Below, piece by piece: positions 17,022 through 25,085 of a stretch of 64,000 bases of DNA. Every line of letters begins with the position of its first letter. Position 1 is the first letter of the stretch. This DNA comes from CAIVAT01 sp049317265 (GTDB taxonomy: Bacteria; Bacteroidota; Bacteroidia; Bacteroidales; FEN-979), in contig JBMOIP010000018.1 in assembly GCA_049317265.1 (NCBI GenBank), positions 1 through 64,000 on the forward strand, given 5' to 3'. Made by a program: the position numbers and the translations under genes. The notes under the pieces are model-generated. The model searched no databases and was not told the DNA's origin. It saw only the letters and a program-made list of their open reading frames with translations.

Positions 17022-17340
17022 AGACGAAACAATAATCCTCCTGATGGTTGAATCTATTGATAAGATCATGCTTTATACCTCTGGCCTGCGTAATGCTGAT
17101 GCATTTGAAAAAGATGTTAAAAGCTTTGATGCAACCATTATGAACTTTATTGTTCTGGGCGAAGCTGTTGGCAAGTTATCCGAACCATTCAAGGAGTTGC
17201 ATTCTAACATTGACTGGCGCAAAATATATGCTTTCAGGAATGTATTAGCTCACGATTATTTTGGAATATATCCTGCAGAGGTTTGGGAAATCATCCGGAA
17301 GCATCTTCCAAAATTAAAAGCAGATCTGGAGTCCTTGTAA
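17005..17340 (+). CDS. hepT: HepT-like toxin (DUF86) ribonuclease
   Basis: All-helical HEPN toxin of 111 residues. The HEPN ribonuclease motif R-x4-H-x-Y is complete: Arg78, His83 and Tyr85 in RNVLAHDY, so the protein is probably active. Tyr85 is the residue expected to be adenylylated by MntA. Start at 17005 or 17014; the second ATG gives the shorter overlap with mntA. It is the last gene of the pair, and lnt starts 73 bp later with its own promoter box. Confidence 0.88.
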   Translation: MQFMHKDETIILLMVESIDKIMLYTSGLRNADAFEKDVKSFDATIMNFIVLGEAVGKLSEPFKELHSNIDWRKIYAFRNVLAHDYFGIYPAEVWEIIRKHLPKLKADLESL

Positions 17341-17384
17341 TTTTCCGAACTAGATCAATGTGCTAAGATTCTATGCAAATTATC

Positions 17385-17392
17385 TACTTTTG
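17385..17392 (+). promoter_or_regulatory. Putative -7 box of lnt
   Basis: TACTTTTG, a full TAnnTTTG match, 21 bp before the TTG start of lnt. Confidence 0.45.
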
Positions 17393-17413
17393 TATCCTGT
17401 TAAAAATCATTAA

Positions 17414-19084
17414 TTGAACTTCCGGAAATCCCACCTTCTCCTGCTAAGCCTCCTTACCGGCGCGCTCCTTTCCCTCGGATGGCCGGAACGGGGTTTCCCC
17501 GGACTGCTGTTTATCGGGTTTGTCCCGATGTTGTTTGTGGAGGAGCAGATGATCAGGCGGCCCGGTGATTTTATAAAATTCAGCGCACTTTTTTATTCTT
17601 ACCCGGGGTTTCTTTTATGGAACCTGCTCACCACCTGGTGGATCGTAAATTCGACTTTCGTGGGGGCTTTGATGGCTATTGTCCTGAATTCGTTGTTCAT
17701 GGCCATCGTTTTCCAGGGTTTTCACTGGACAAGAAAAAAACTGAACAACTCCCTGGCCGGGTATGCTGCCCTGCTCGCCTACTGGATTGCCTTTGAATAC
17801 CTCCACCTTAACTGGGACCTTAACTGGCCGTGGCTTAACCTGGGAAATGGATTTGCCAGCTATTACAAATGGGTTCAATGGTATGAGTACACGGGAGCCA
17901 TCGGGGGAACCGCTTGGGTTTTGATTGGTAACATTTTTTTATTCAAAATAATAAACGAGATATTAATACAACGAACAGCCATTCAACCTTCCGTTCAAAA
18001 TTCAAAATTCCTTGTTCAATATTCAATATTCCTTCTTTCCTGGCTGGCTTTACCAATCATCTTCTCCTATTATACCTACACAACTTATAACGAAGAGAAT
18101 CATCCTGTCAATTTCGTAGTTGTTCAGCCCAATATCGACCCCTATTCCGAGCAGTATAACCTTCCCCCTCAGGATGTGATCGGAAAGATCATGGCCCTGG
18201 CGGTACCTGTTCTCGACATCTCTACCAATTTTCTTGTAGCGCCGGAGTCGGCCATCCAGGAGGATATGTGGGAAAACCAACTCTCTGTATTCACCAGCAT
18301 GCGGATGCTGAAACAGGCCATTGTCCCATATCCCCGGTTGAACATGCTGGTCGGAGGATCAACGCATTACCAGCTTGCCCCGGGGGAGTCTCTCCAGCGC
18401 TGGGCCAGGAAATTCACTGATACCGACGGGCATTACTACGCCTACAATGCAGCCATCCTGCTCAACAACCGGGATTCTCTCCAACTTTACCATAAATCGA
18501 AACTTACGCCCGGCGTGGAAATCCTCCCTTCTTTCAAGGGATTCAAGTGGCTTGAAAACTTTGCCATAGACCTTGGCGGAACCGTTGGCAGTCTCGGCAT
18601 GGACTCTGTGAGAAAGGTCTATACAACGGTGAATACCGTAAAAGCAGGTCCTGCAATCTGTTACGAATCGATTTTCGGGGAGTTTTTCGCTGAGTTTGTC
18701 AGAAACGGCGCTGAAGTGATGATCATCATTACCAACGACGGATGGTGGGGCAACACTGCCGGACACAGGCAACATTATGGTTTTGCACACCTCCGTGCCA
18801 TTGAAACCCGCCGCAGCATCGCACGGTCGGCCAACACCGGCATTTCCGCCTTTATCAACCAGCGGGGAGATGCCAGCCAGGAGACTTCATATTGGGTACC
18901 CGCAGTCATCAAAGGTTCCATCAACGCAAACAAGAAAATTACCTTTTATGTTTCCCATGGAGACTATATTGCCCGTTTTATGAGCTATCTTGCAGGTTTA
19001 CTGATTCTTGCAGCGATTGCGAAACACCTGCAACAAAGATATTTTAAACACCTGGAATTGCCAGGTATTAAAAAAAACCAATGA
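17414..19084 (+). CDS. lnt: Apolipoprotein N-acyltransferase
   Basis: Inner-membrane enzyme adding the third acyl chain to lipoproteins. The start is TTG: a TAA stop stands directly before it in frame, and the next residues (MNFRKSHLLLLSLLTGALLSLGWP) match the family N-terminus. Length 556 residues, somewhat longer than usual. Several N-terminal helices are followed by a periplasmic nitrilase domain with the Glu-Lys-Cys triad: Glu278 (APESAIQ), Lys361 (LYHKSKL) and Cys416 (ICYESIF). Residues 190-206 come from an AT-rich heptamer repeat inserted in frame between a membrane helix and the next. The stop overlaps the nitroreductase start (ATGA). Confidence 0.93.
   Translation: MNFRKSHLLLLSLLTGALLSLGWPERGFPGLLFIGFVPMLFVEEQMIRRPGDFIKFSALFYSYPGFLLWNLLTTWWIVNSTFVGALMAIVLNSLFMAIVFQGFHWTRKKLNNSLAGYAALLAYWIAFEYLHLNWDLNWPWLNLGNGFASYYKWVQWYEYTGAIGGTAWVLIGNIFLFKIINEILIQRTAIQPSVQNSKFLVQYSIFLLSWLALPIIFSYYTYTTYNEENHPVNFVVVQPNIDPYSEQYNLPPQDVIGKIMALAVPVLDISTNFLVAPESAIQEDMWENQLSVFTSMRMLKQAIVPYPRLNMLVGGSTHYQLAPGESLQRWARKFTDTDGHYYAYNAAILLNNRDSLQLYHKSKLTPGVEILPSFKGFKWLENFAIDLGGTVGSLGMDSVRKVYTTVNTVKAGPAICYESIFGEFFAEFVRNGAEVMIIITNDGWWGNTAGHRQHYGFAHLRAIETRRSIARSANTGISAFINQRGDASQETSYWVPAVIKGSINANKKITFYVSHGDYIARFMSYLAGLLILAAIAKHLQQRYFKHLELPGIKKNQ
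17994..18028 (+). repeat. Heptamer repeats inside lnt
   Basis: Two copies of ttcaaaa (17994-18007) and two of ttcaata (18015-18028), separated by ttccttg, in the lnt coding frame. They encode the polar stretch QNSKFLVQYSIF just before a membrane helix. The tract resembles spacer microsatellites, not coding sequence. Confidence 0.75.
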
Positions 19085-19686
19085 ATAAAGAAACAATAAC
19101 AGCATTTCCGATCAATGACCTCGCCACAAACAGGTGGAGCCCACGGGCATTTGAGGATAAACCGGTGGAGCGGGAAAAACTGGTCAGCCTCCTTGAAGCC
19201 GCCCGCTGGTCGCCCTCCGGTGGCAATGAGCAGCCATGGCGGTTTATCGTGGGTCAGGATCATGATGAAACCTGGGAAAAGATTTATGCTACCCTCGCTG
19301 ATGGCAACAAGGAGTGGAACGGGCATGTTCCGGTTCTCATGCTGGCCATCGGGTTTAAAATATCCTCCTGGGATGGCGGTATCAGTGATTATTTTCAATA
19401 TGATACCGGTCAGGCGGTTGCCCATCTCACCATAGAAGCCATGAACCAGGGGCTTCACTGTCATCAGATGGGCGGATTTTCTGTTGAAAAAGCCCGCGAA
19501 TTATTTGATATTACGGAAGATTACCAGCCTCTCACCGTCATTGCCATCGGGTATATCGGCGACCCTGAATCTCTTCCTGAAAAGCTTAAACAGCGGGAAA
19601 TCCAGCAGCGGAGCAGAAAGCAACTCAGCGAAATGGTTTTCAGCGGAAAATTCGGAGATCCGGCATCCTTCATAAACGGAAAATAG
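19081..19686 (+). CDS. Nitroreductase family flavoprotein
   Basis: FMN-dependent NAD(P)H oxidoreductase-like protein of 201 residues, cytoplasmic. The N-terminal FMN-phosphate contacts are in NRWSPRAFEDKPV, followed by AARWSPSGGNEQPWRFIV, a hallmark of the family. The C-terminal half (GFSVEKARELFDI, VIAIGYIGDP) is also typical. Substrate unknown. It overlaps lnt by 4 bp (ATGA), so it is translationally coupled, although there is no obvious biochemical link to lipoprotein acylation. Confidence 0.9.
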   Translation: MNKETITAFPINDLATNRWSPRAFEDKPVEREKLVSLLEAARWSPSGGNEQPWRFIVGQDHDETWEKIYATLADGNKEWNGHVPVLMLAIGFKISSWDGGISDYFQYDTGQAVAHLTIEAMNQGLHCHQMGGFSVEKARELFDITEDYQPLTVIAIGYIGDPESLPEKLKQREIQQRSRKQLSEMVFSGKFGDPASFINGK

Positions 19687-19700
19687 ATTTAATATACGCT

Positions 19701-20699
19701 ATGAAAAACACCCTCCTTCTGATCGCCGCAACGGCCCTCATCGCCGTAAGTTGCAATCAACCAGTAAAGCAGGATGCTGCGAAACAGGACACAGCCCTCA
19801 CTGGTCCTACGGTTGCAGTACCACAGTTCAATGCCGACTCTGCCTACGAATCGTGCAGGATCCAGCTGGCTTTCGGTCCCCGGGTACCCAATACCCCAGC
19901 CCATGACAAGTGCGCTACTTACCTGATCGACAAGTTGAGAACCTATACAGACCAGGTTATTGTTCAGAAAGGACAAGTATATGCCTACGATAAAACTGCG
20001 CTGAAATTTCAAAACATCATTGCCAGCTGGAATCCGGAAACAAACAACCGGATTCTGCTATGTGCCCACTGGGATTCACGTCCTTATGCCGACCATGACC
20101 CTGATCCTAAAAACTGGCGCAAGCCAGTGGCCGCCGCCAACGATGGCGCCAGCGGGGTTGGCGTGCTGATGGAGGTGGCCAGGCAGTTAAAACTGACCCG
20201 CCCTGCGATTGGTGTTGACATTATTTTATTCGATGTGGAAGATTACGGTCCTCCGCAAGATTTTGCCATGGACAATTCTGACGAATTCTGGGGCCAGGGC
20301 GCACAATACTGGGCCAATAATCCGCACAAAACAGATTATTTTGCCAAATACGGCATTCTGCTCGACATGGTCGGAGGTAAAAATGCCACGTTCCTGATGG
20401 AGGGGATCTCCATGCAATATGCTGCAGACATTGTAAAGCTCGTATGGTCGGCTGGAAACCGGATTGGATACTCCTCTTCCTTCCTCTATGAAAAAGGGGG
20501 ATTCATCACCGACGACCATGTGCCCATCAATAAGATCAGGAACATTCCGACCATCGACCTTATCCACCTGGATAAAAACAGCCAGACCGGATTCTACCCG
20601 TACTGGCACACCACTGAAGATACGTTTGACAAACTTGACAAGAACACCCTGAAGGTAGTAGGTCAAACGCTACTGACGGTGATCTTCGAGGAGAAGTAA
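19701..20699 (+). CDS. M28-family, glutaminyl cyclase-like lipoprotein
   Basis: Lipoprotein of 332 residues (signal ending in LIAVSC, Cys about residue 18) with an M28 zinc-peptidase fold. The closest match is to glutaminyl-peptide cyclotransferases, which convert N-terminal Gln to pyroglutamate. Zinc-site candidates are Asp in AAANDGASGVG, Glu in FDVEDYGPP and His in YPYWHTTEDTF, with His in LLCAHWDSRP nearby. Many T9SS cargo proteins of Bacteroidota expose an N-terminal Gln after signal cleavage, which would make them natural substrates (inference). The stop lies 1 bp from the convergent phoH stop. Confidence 0.85.
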   Translation: MKNTLLLIAATALIAVSCNQPVKQDAAKQDTALTGPTVAVPQFNADSAYESCRIQLAFGPRVPNTPAHDKCATYLIDKLRTYTDQVIVQKGQVYAYDKTALKFQNIIASWNPETNNRILLCAHWDSRPYADHDPDPKNWRKPVAAANDGASGVGVLMEVARQLKLTRPAIGVDIILFDVEDYGPPQDFAMDNSDEFWGQGAQYWANNPHKTDYFAKYGILLDMVGGKNATFLMEGISMQYAADIVKLVWSAGNRIGYSSSFLYEKGGFITDDHVPINKIRNIPTIDLIHLDKNSQTGFYPYWHTTEDTFDKLDKNTLKVVGQTLLTVIFEEK

Positions 20700-20700
20700 C

Positions 20701-22038
20701 TTACAACAGTTCATTCGCAAGGTTCGCCAATTCCGACCTTTCCCCTTTTTCCAGCCGGATATGTGCATAGATGTCATGCTTTTTCACCTTGTCAATCAGG
20801 GTTGAGAGTCCGTTTGACTGCGCATCAAGATAAGGTGTGTCAATCTGGTAAATATCCCCGGTGAAGATGATCTTGGTATTTTCCCCGGCTCGTGTAATGA
20901 TGGTCTTTACTTCATGTGGAGTGAGGTTCTGCGCCTCGTCCACGATAAAGCAGACGTTTGAAATGCTTCTTCCGCGGATATAAGCCAGCGGGGTGATCAC
21001 CAGTTTTTCATTTTCCACCGCCTCGGTAAGCACCTTGTACTCCTTATCCTTTTCACTGTACTGGCTCTGGATGAATTTCAGGTTGTCCCACAGTGGTTGC
21101 ATGTAAGGATCTAGTTTTGATTTGATGTCGCCGGGCAGGAAGCCAAGATCCTTGTTACTCAACGGTACGATGGGCCGTGCCATATAGATCTGCTTGAAAT
21201 TCCGCTTCTGGTCCAGCGCCCCCGCCAGTGCAAGCAGCGTTTTCCCGGTACCGGCAATGCCCTGCATCGTCACCAGTTTCACATTCGGATTTAAAATGGC
21301 ATGAAGGGCAAAAACCTGTTCGGCGTTTCTCGGATTTATTTTATAGCAACTCTTCTTCTCGATCTTTTCAATCCTTTCCGTCAGCGGGTTGAAGAACGCA
21401 AGTACGGAGCTTTTCCCGTTCTTCAAAATAAAATAGTGATTTGGAATGGGATTTTTTATACCCACATCTTCCGGCAAACACCATCCGGCGTCGTATATGA
21501 TGTCGATGATGGTTTTATCGAGCCCCTCGATCATGGTTTTCCCGGAGTATAAACCCTCCACATCCTTGATCTTCCCTGTTTCAAAATCTTCTGCCGCGAT
21601 GTTGAGCGATTTTGCCTTTAACCGCAAGTTTACATCCTTGGAAACCAGGATGATTTTCTTGTCGGGATGTTCGGCCATCATCACCAGGGCTGCATTGAGA
21701 ATCCGGTGATCAGGCTTGTTTTCGCCAAAAACCTTAACCGCATCAAGCTCGCTGTGTTCATTCATCACCACTTTAAACTTGCCTCCTTTGGGCATTCCAA
21801 GAGAAATCCATTTGGTGAGCGTGGCCTTGTTCGACAACTTATCGATGATCCGGATAAACTCCCGGGCCTCGAAGTTGATGGTATCGTTCCCTTTTTTGAA
21901 GTTGTCGAGTTCCTCCAGCACCGTAATCGGAATGGCGACATCATTGTCGTCAAAACTTCGGATCGCATGATGATTGTAAAGGATGACAGAGGTGTCGAGC
22001 ACGAAGATCTTTTTGGTTTTCAGTTTCTTTTTTACCAT
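20701..22038 (-). CDS. PIN-PhoH family ATPase/ribonuclease
   Basis: Cytoplasmic protein of 445 residues with two domains. Residues 1-150 are a PIN nuclease domain (KIFVLDTSVILYN, PITVLEELDNFKKG, IILVSKDVNL), with the acidic residues of a metal-dependent RNase present. Residues about 240-445 are the PhoH ATPase with Walker A GIAGTGKT (about residues 260-267) and Walker B CFIVDEAQNL. Such PhoH2/YlaK-type fusions act as RNA helicase-nucleases in vitro. Single gene with a -7 box upstream. Confidence 0.9.
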   Translation of the reverse strand: MVKKKLKTKKIFVLDTSVILYNHHAIRSFDDNDVAIPITVLEELDNFKKGNDTINFEAREFIRIIDKLSNKATLTKWISLGMPKGGKFKVVMNEHSELDAVKVFGENKPDHRILNAALVMMAEHPDKKIILVSKDVNLRLKAKSLNIAAEDFETGKIKDVEGLYSGKTMIEGLDKTIIDIIYDAGWCLPEDVGIKNPIPNHYFILKNGKSSVLAFFNPLTERIEKIEKKSCYKINPRNAEQVFALHAILNPNVKLVTMQGIAGTGKTLLALAGALDQKRNFKQIYMARPIVPLSNKDLGFLPGDIKSKLDPYMQPLWDNLKFIQSQYSEKDKEYKVLTEAVENEKLVITPLAYIRGRSISNVCFIVDEAQNLTPHEVKTIITRAGENTKIIFTGDIYQIDTPYLDAQSNGLSTLIDKVKKHDIYAHIRLEKGERSELANLANELL

Positions 22039-22058
22039 AAAACGGGGTTTAAGTTTCT

Positions 22059-22092
22059 CAAATGTAAGGCAAGAATCACCGGTTCCGGCAAA
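22059..22092 (-). promoter_or_regulatory. Putative promoter of the phoH gene
   Basis: Minus strand TACATTTG at 22059-22066 (-7) with TTTG at 22089-22092 (-33), 22 bp apart, fits the phylum pattern. It lies 20 bp before the start codon. Confidence 0.5.
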
Positions 22093-22136
22093 CCGGCAAG
22101 GGAAGATATAAACAAGCGAATGTTAAAGAACCCCGC

Positions 22137-22165
22137 AAAAAAACCGCCCCTTCCGGAGCGGTTTC
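22137..22165 (-). terminator. Intrinsic terminator of the LruC gene
   Basis: On the minus strand a GC-rich hairpin (aaaccgctcc/ggggcggttt, loop ggaa) is followed by a run of T. It lies about 35 bp past the LruC stop and also shields the phoH promoter. Confidence 0.8.
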
Positions 22166-22200
22166 AAACCTAAAACACAAAGAAAAACTGATTTCACCAA

Positions 22201-24228
22201 TTATGGATTGTAAATATTTTGCGGGTTTCTGTATCCCGGTTTGGGCTGGAACCAGTCATAATAACTTTGACCATTTCCTTCAACCCAGGGAACGAACTTC
22301 AGATATACTTGGGTAATTTCAGTTTTTTCCGTCGGATAGTCAAAACCATCGGTGACGTCAAGCGCCCAGGGATGATCATCGGATGTTACATAATAGCGTC
22401 CGCTGGTGGGCTGGCTGTTGTCGGAATGGGTGCCAAAATAGGACATTGTAGCCTTATCTGTCGGAGGTTTGTTGACCAGGTGAACCTCCTTTCCCCTCTC
22501 CTGGTTTACAATCAGGAACGGATTATAGGGCGGTGTACCGATAGAAGCCAGCGTTGTTGGCGTGTTGAGATTGATCACGATGTTCATGGAATGCGGCGTT
22601 ACAAAGGCAGCTCCTGGCGTCGTATTTACCCCCGTCTGATCACCGGGATAAGGTAACAGGTTTTCTCCATTGTCAAACACGATGATGGTGGCTTTTGTCT
22701 GCCCGGCTTCTGTCCCGTTGCTGTTCCGAACGATGTAATTTTCCTCGATATCGGTTCCGGTAACACTGCTGATGAGCGACGGACTGATTGGCAGCTGAAT
22801 GCCGAAACCGCTGCGGTAGTTGGCGCCCATCGCCTTCAGGACAATGTTGGTATTGATCTGGACCACTTTATTCTGTCCATTGGTTATCTGGTTAAAACTG
22901 TAACCAAGCACCATGTCATTCATATCATAATCACCTGTATTCGGCCAGTTGTCTTCAAAAGCAAGGGTTCCAGTGCCGCCTTCCTGCGGAAAAAAGTTAT
23001 TGAATGCCTTGTTTGGATCTGTCGGATAATCGTCAAAGTTGTCTGAGATGCCGTCGTGGTCGGTATCCGTTTGCGTATAGTTAGGTAACGGTAAGTTTGC
23101 CGTCTGAACTCCCTGGATCGGGTTTGCCGTCACATAGAACACGGCATCATTGAAGTCGTTGTCGGAGGAGCCGTCGCGGCGCATATCTTCAAAGCTGAGC
23201 AAAAATTTCCCCCTTCCGATGTCATTACAGAGAACAGTATGCTGTTTCTGGGACGCATTGACTTCAGGATTGAGGTTTTTATCCGAATAAGCCGTCCAGA
23301 TACCTGGTGTGATCACGCCATTGCGGAATCCATCGGCTATAAGGACCCATCCGATGGATGTTCCCGGGGCAAAAACGCCGAGATGAACCCGGTTGCCCGA
23401 TGCCAGGCCACCGCCACTGCCGGTGAATGAAACATTCGGGAAAATAATGTGGAGTGAATCAATACTGGCAGGATTTGTCGGAGGAGTCCCCGTATTGTAT
23501 TTGTAATATCCCAGAACGTTTCTGTATCCGGCGCCTTCGTGTACAAAGGTAACCCATACGTCTGACGCTTCGTCAATGATGCAGTTCTGGACATTGGTAT
23601 TGGCAAAATACTGTGGATGTGAGTTTAACAGGCTCATGTATTCGGGCAGTGTGGCATTGATGTCCTGGATCATGAATGCATCCACCGGGTCGTTTGCAGG
23701 CGTAAGATAGCCCGGGACACCATCCGTATTATAGGTTCCCAACGGATATGCATTGGTTACAGCCGATTTAAAAGTGCCGCCATCTTTAAGTTTTGTGACA
23801 GGATGCTTTCCGCCAAGAAGGCAAGTGAGAGAACCGCTTTTGACGTTAAATTTCTGGGCGCCGACAAATCCGATTGCCTTTGTGGTAACAACAACAGAAT
23901 CAAGATAGGCCGGAAAAATATAATCAAGCTGGTAAACTCCGTTTGCATCCGTTACCCCGGAAACAAAACATTTGCCGCCGGTTTCAGGAAAGTCGTTGTA
24001 TACACTTACGCGGATATTGGCAACGGGTTGATCCATGTTATCAAGGGTACGGATGTTGATTCCGACATCCCTGGTGGTTTTAAATAAAAAACCTGCCGGA
24101 ACGTGCATGTCTTTGATGCTGGTACCATGAGAAATTTCAACTGATGTCTCTTTCTTGCATGAAGTAGTAAACATGATTGCAAAGGAAAGCACCAGGAAAC
24201 AGGAGAAGGTGGATATATTCAGATTCAT
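22201..24228 (-). CDS. LruC-domain lipoprotein with DUF4114
   Basis: Outer-surface or periplasmic lipoprotein of 675 residues (signal ending in FTTSC, Cys about residue 24). Residues about 55-115 resemble a carboxypeptidase-regulatory-like Ig fold (QPVANIRVSVYNDF, TDANGVYQLDY). A DUF4114 domain follows around residues 285-370 (IGWVLIADGF, LLSFEDMRRDGSSDNDFNDAVFYV). A short calcium-type Asp motif (TDTDHDGISDNFDDYPTDP) leads into the C-terminal LruC domain (FEDNWPNTGDYDMNDMVLGY to the end). LruC domains are named after a Leptospira protein; their role is unknown. Single gene ending in a good terminator. Confidence 0.85.
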   Translation of the reverse strand: MNLNISTFSCFLVLSFAIMFTTSCKKETSVEISHGTSIKDMHVPAGFLFKTTRDVGINIRTLDNMDQPVANIRVSVYNDFPETGGKCFVSGVTDANGVYQLDYIFPAYLDSVVVTTKAIGFVGAQKFNVKSGSLTCLLGGKHPVTKLKDGGTFKSAVTNAYPLGTYNTDGVPGYLTPANDPVDAFMIQDINATLPEYMSLLNSHPQYFANTNVQNCIIDEASDVWVTFVHEGAGYRNVLGYYKYNTGTPPTNPASIDSLHIIFPNVSFTGSGGGLASGNRVHLGVFAPGTSIGWVLIADGFRNGVITPGIWTAYSDKNLNPEVNASQKQHTVLCNDIGRGKFLLSFEDMRRDGSSDNDFNDAVFYVTANPIQGVQTANLPLPNYTQTDTDHDGISDNFDDYPTDPNKAFNNFFPQEGGTGTLAFEDNWPNTGDYDMNDMVLGYSFNQITNGQNKVVQINTNIVLKAMGANYRSGFGIQLPISPSLISSVTGTDIEENYIVRNSNGTEAGQTKATIIVFDNGENLLPYPGDQTGVNTTPGAAFVTPHSMNIVINLNTPTTLASIGTPPYNPFLIVNQERGKEVHLVNKPPTDKATMSYFGTHSDNSQPTSGRYYVTSDDHPWALDVTDGFDYPTEKTEITQVYLKFVPWVEGNGQSYYDWFQPKPGYRNPQNIYNP

Positions 24229-24418
24229 ATTTCTTTTTTAAAATGTGTGAGAAATACATTTCCAAATGGTGTGCCATGATTTAAAAAAACAACACAATGC
24301 TCATTTTGAATACGTTACGGTGTTTTTCAAAATGACACTGATTCCATTATTGAGAATTGTTCTAATTTTAAGACGACAGGTGGTGCTAAAACGAGGGTAA
24401 CCAGGCGGATTTCTCCTG

Positions 24419-24934
24419 TTAATTCATCTCCAGTTCGATCACCATATCGTGTGGTGCGGTATTGTTTCCCCCGAAATAGGGATAGAGCTTAAAGCAAAGA
24501 TTCGGATCTGAAATGACATTGTCCATTTTGACGGTCACATCGCTAACAGTGATAAAATACCCGCCGTCCCTGCACTCAATTTTCCCCGTGACGGTATCCT
24601 GGACATGCACCGATTTAATAAACGTCATCATGAATTTCTGACCTGTCTTCTTTTCATCATAGGTATAACCGTAAACCTTGATCATCCCCTGGTTATCAAA
24701 ATCGGGTACCCATGCAAGGCGGACCGAATTGTTGTGATGGTTGGTCCCAAAGCCGATTCCTGCCAGTTTGTTCAGGTCCAGGTCATCCTGGTTTCGGGGC
24801 GGTCCCCACCAGCACTCCTTCCGGAAGACAAAACGAACAGACAAACTGCTGATCTTCCACCCGATGCCGCCGATCTTTTCAAAGAGGCTCATCGAGGCGT
24901 AATGGTTTCCCTTTTTAATCTGATAATATCTCAT
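24419..24934 (-). CDS. Hypothetical protein, single domain
   Basis: I do not recognise this 171-residue protein. No signal peptide or membrane segment. The composition suggests a beta-rich domain; the end (LYPYFGGNNTAPHDMVIELEMN) resembles the closing strands of concanavalin-like or jelly-roll folds, but that is only an impression. The start at 24934 (MRYYQIKKGNHY) is chosen over an ATG 9 bp upstream because a -7 box lies at 24951-24958. It is divergent from polA. Tryptophan- and glycine-rich stretches (WWGPP, GIGFGTNHHNN) could bind sugar or another ligand. Confidence 0.55.
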   Translation of the reverse strand: MRYYQIKKGNHYASMSLFEKIGGIGWKISSLSVRFVFRKECWWGPPRNQDDLDLNKLAGIGFGTNHHNNSVRLAWVPDFDNQGMIKVYGYTYDEKKTGQKFMMTFIKSVHVQDTVTGKIECRDGGYFITVSDVTVKMDNVISDPNLCFKLYPYFGGNNTAPHDMVIELEMN

Positions 24935-24950
24935 GGCCGCCAAATTTCCT

Positions 24951-24958
24951 CAAAGTTA
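24951..24958 (-). promoter_or_regulatory. Putative -7 box of the hypothetical gene at 24419
   Basis: Reads TAACTTTG on the minus strand, a full TAnnTTTG match, 16 bp before the ATG at 24934. Confidence 0.45.
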
Positions 24959-25085
24959 CATTCAAAGTACGAGTATGCACCGAAAAGTAAAAAAAAAAAG
25001 ATTTTTAGGACCAGCCACAAGTTTAAACAAAAAATTTAGGCTAATTTTAACCCCCTTTAAACCGATCAATAATTTATTTTCATAC

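Noticed and set aside
24933..25085. 51-residue N-terminal extension of polA
   Set aside because: The extension is basic, unlike any polymerase, and overlaps the start and promoter of the opposite gene.
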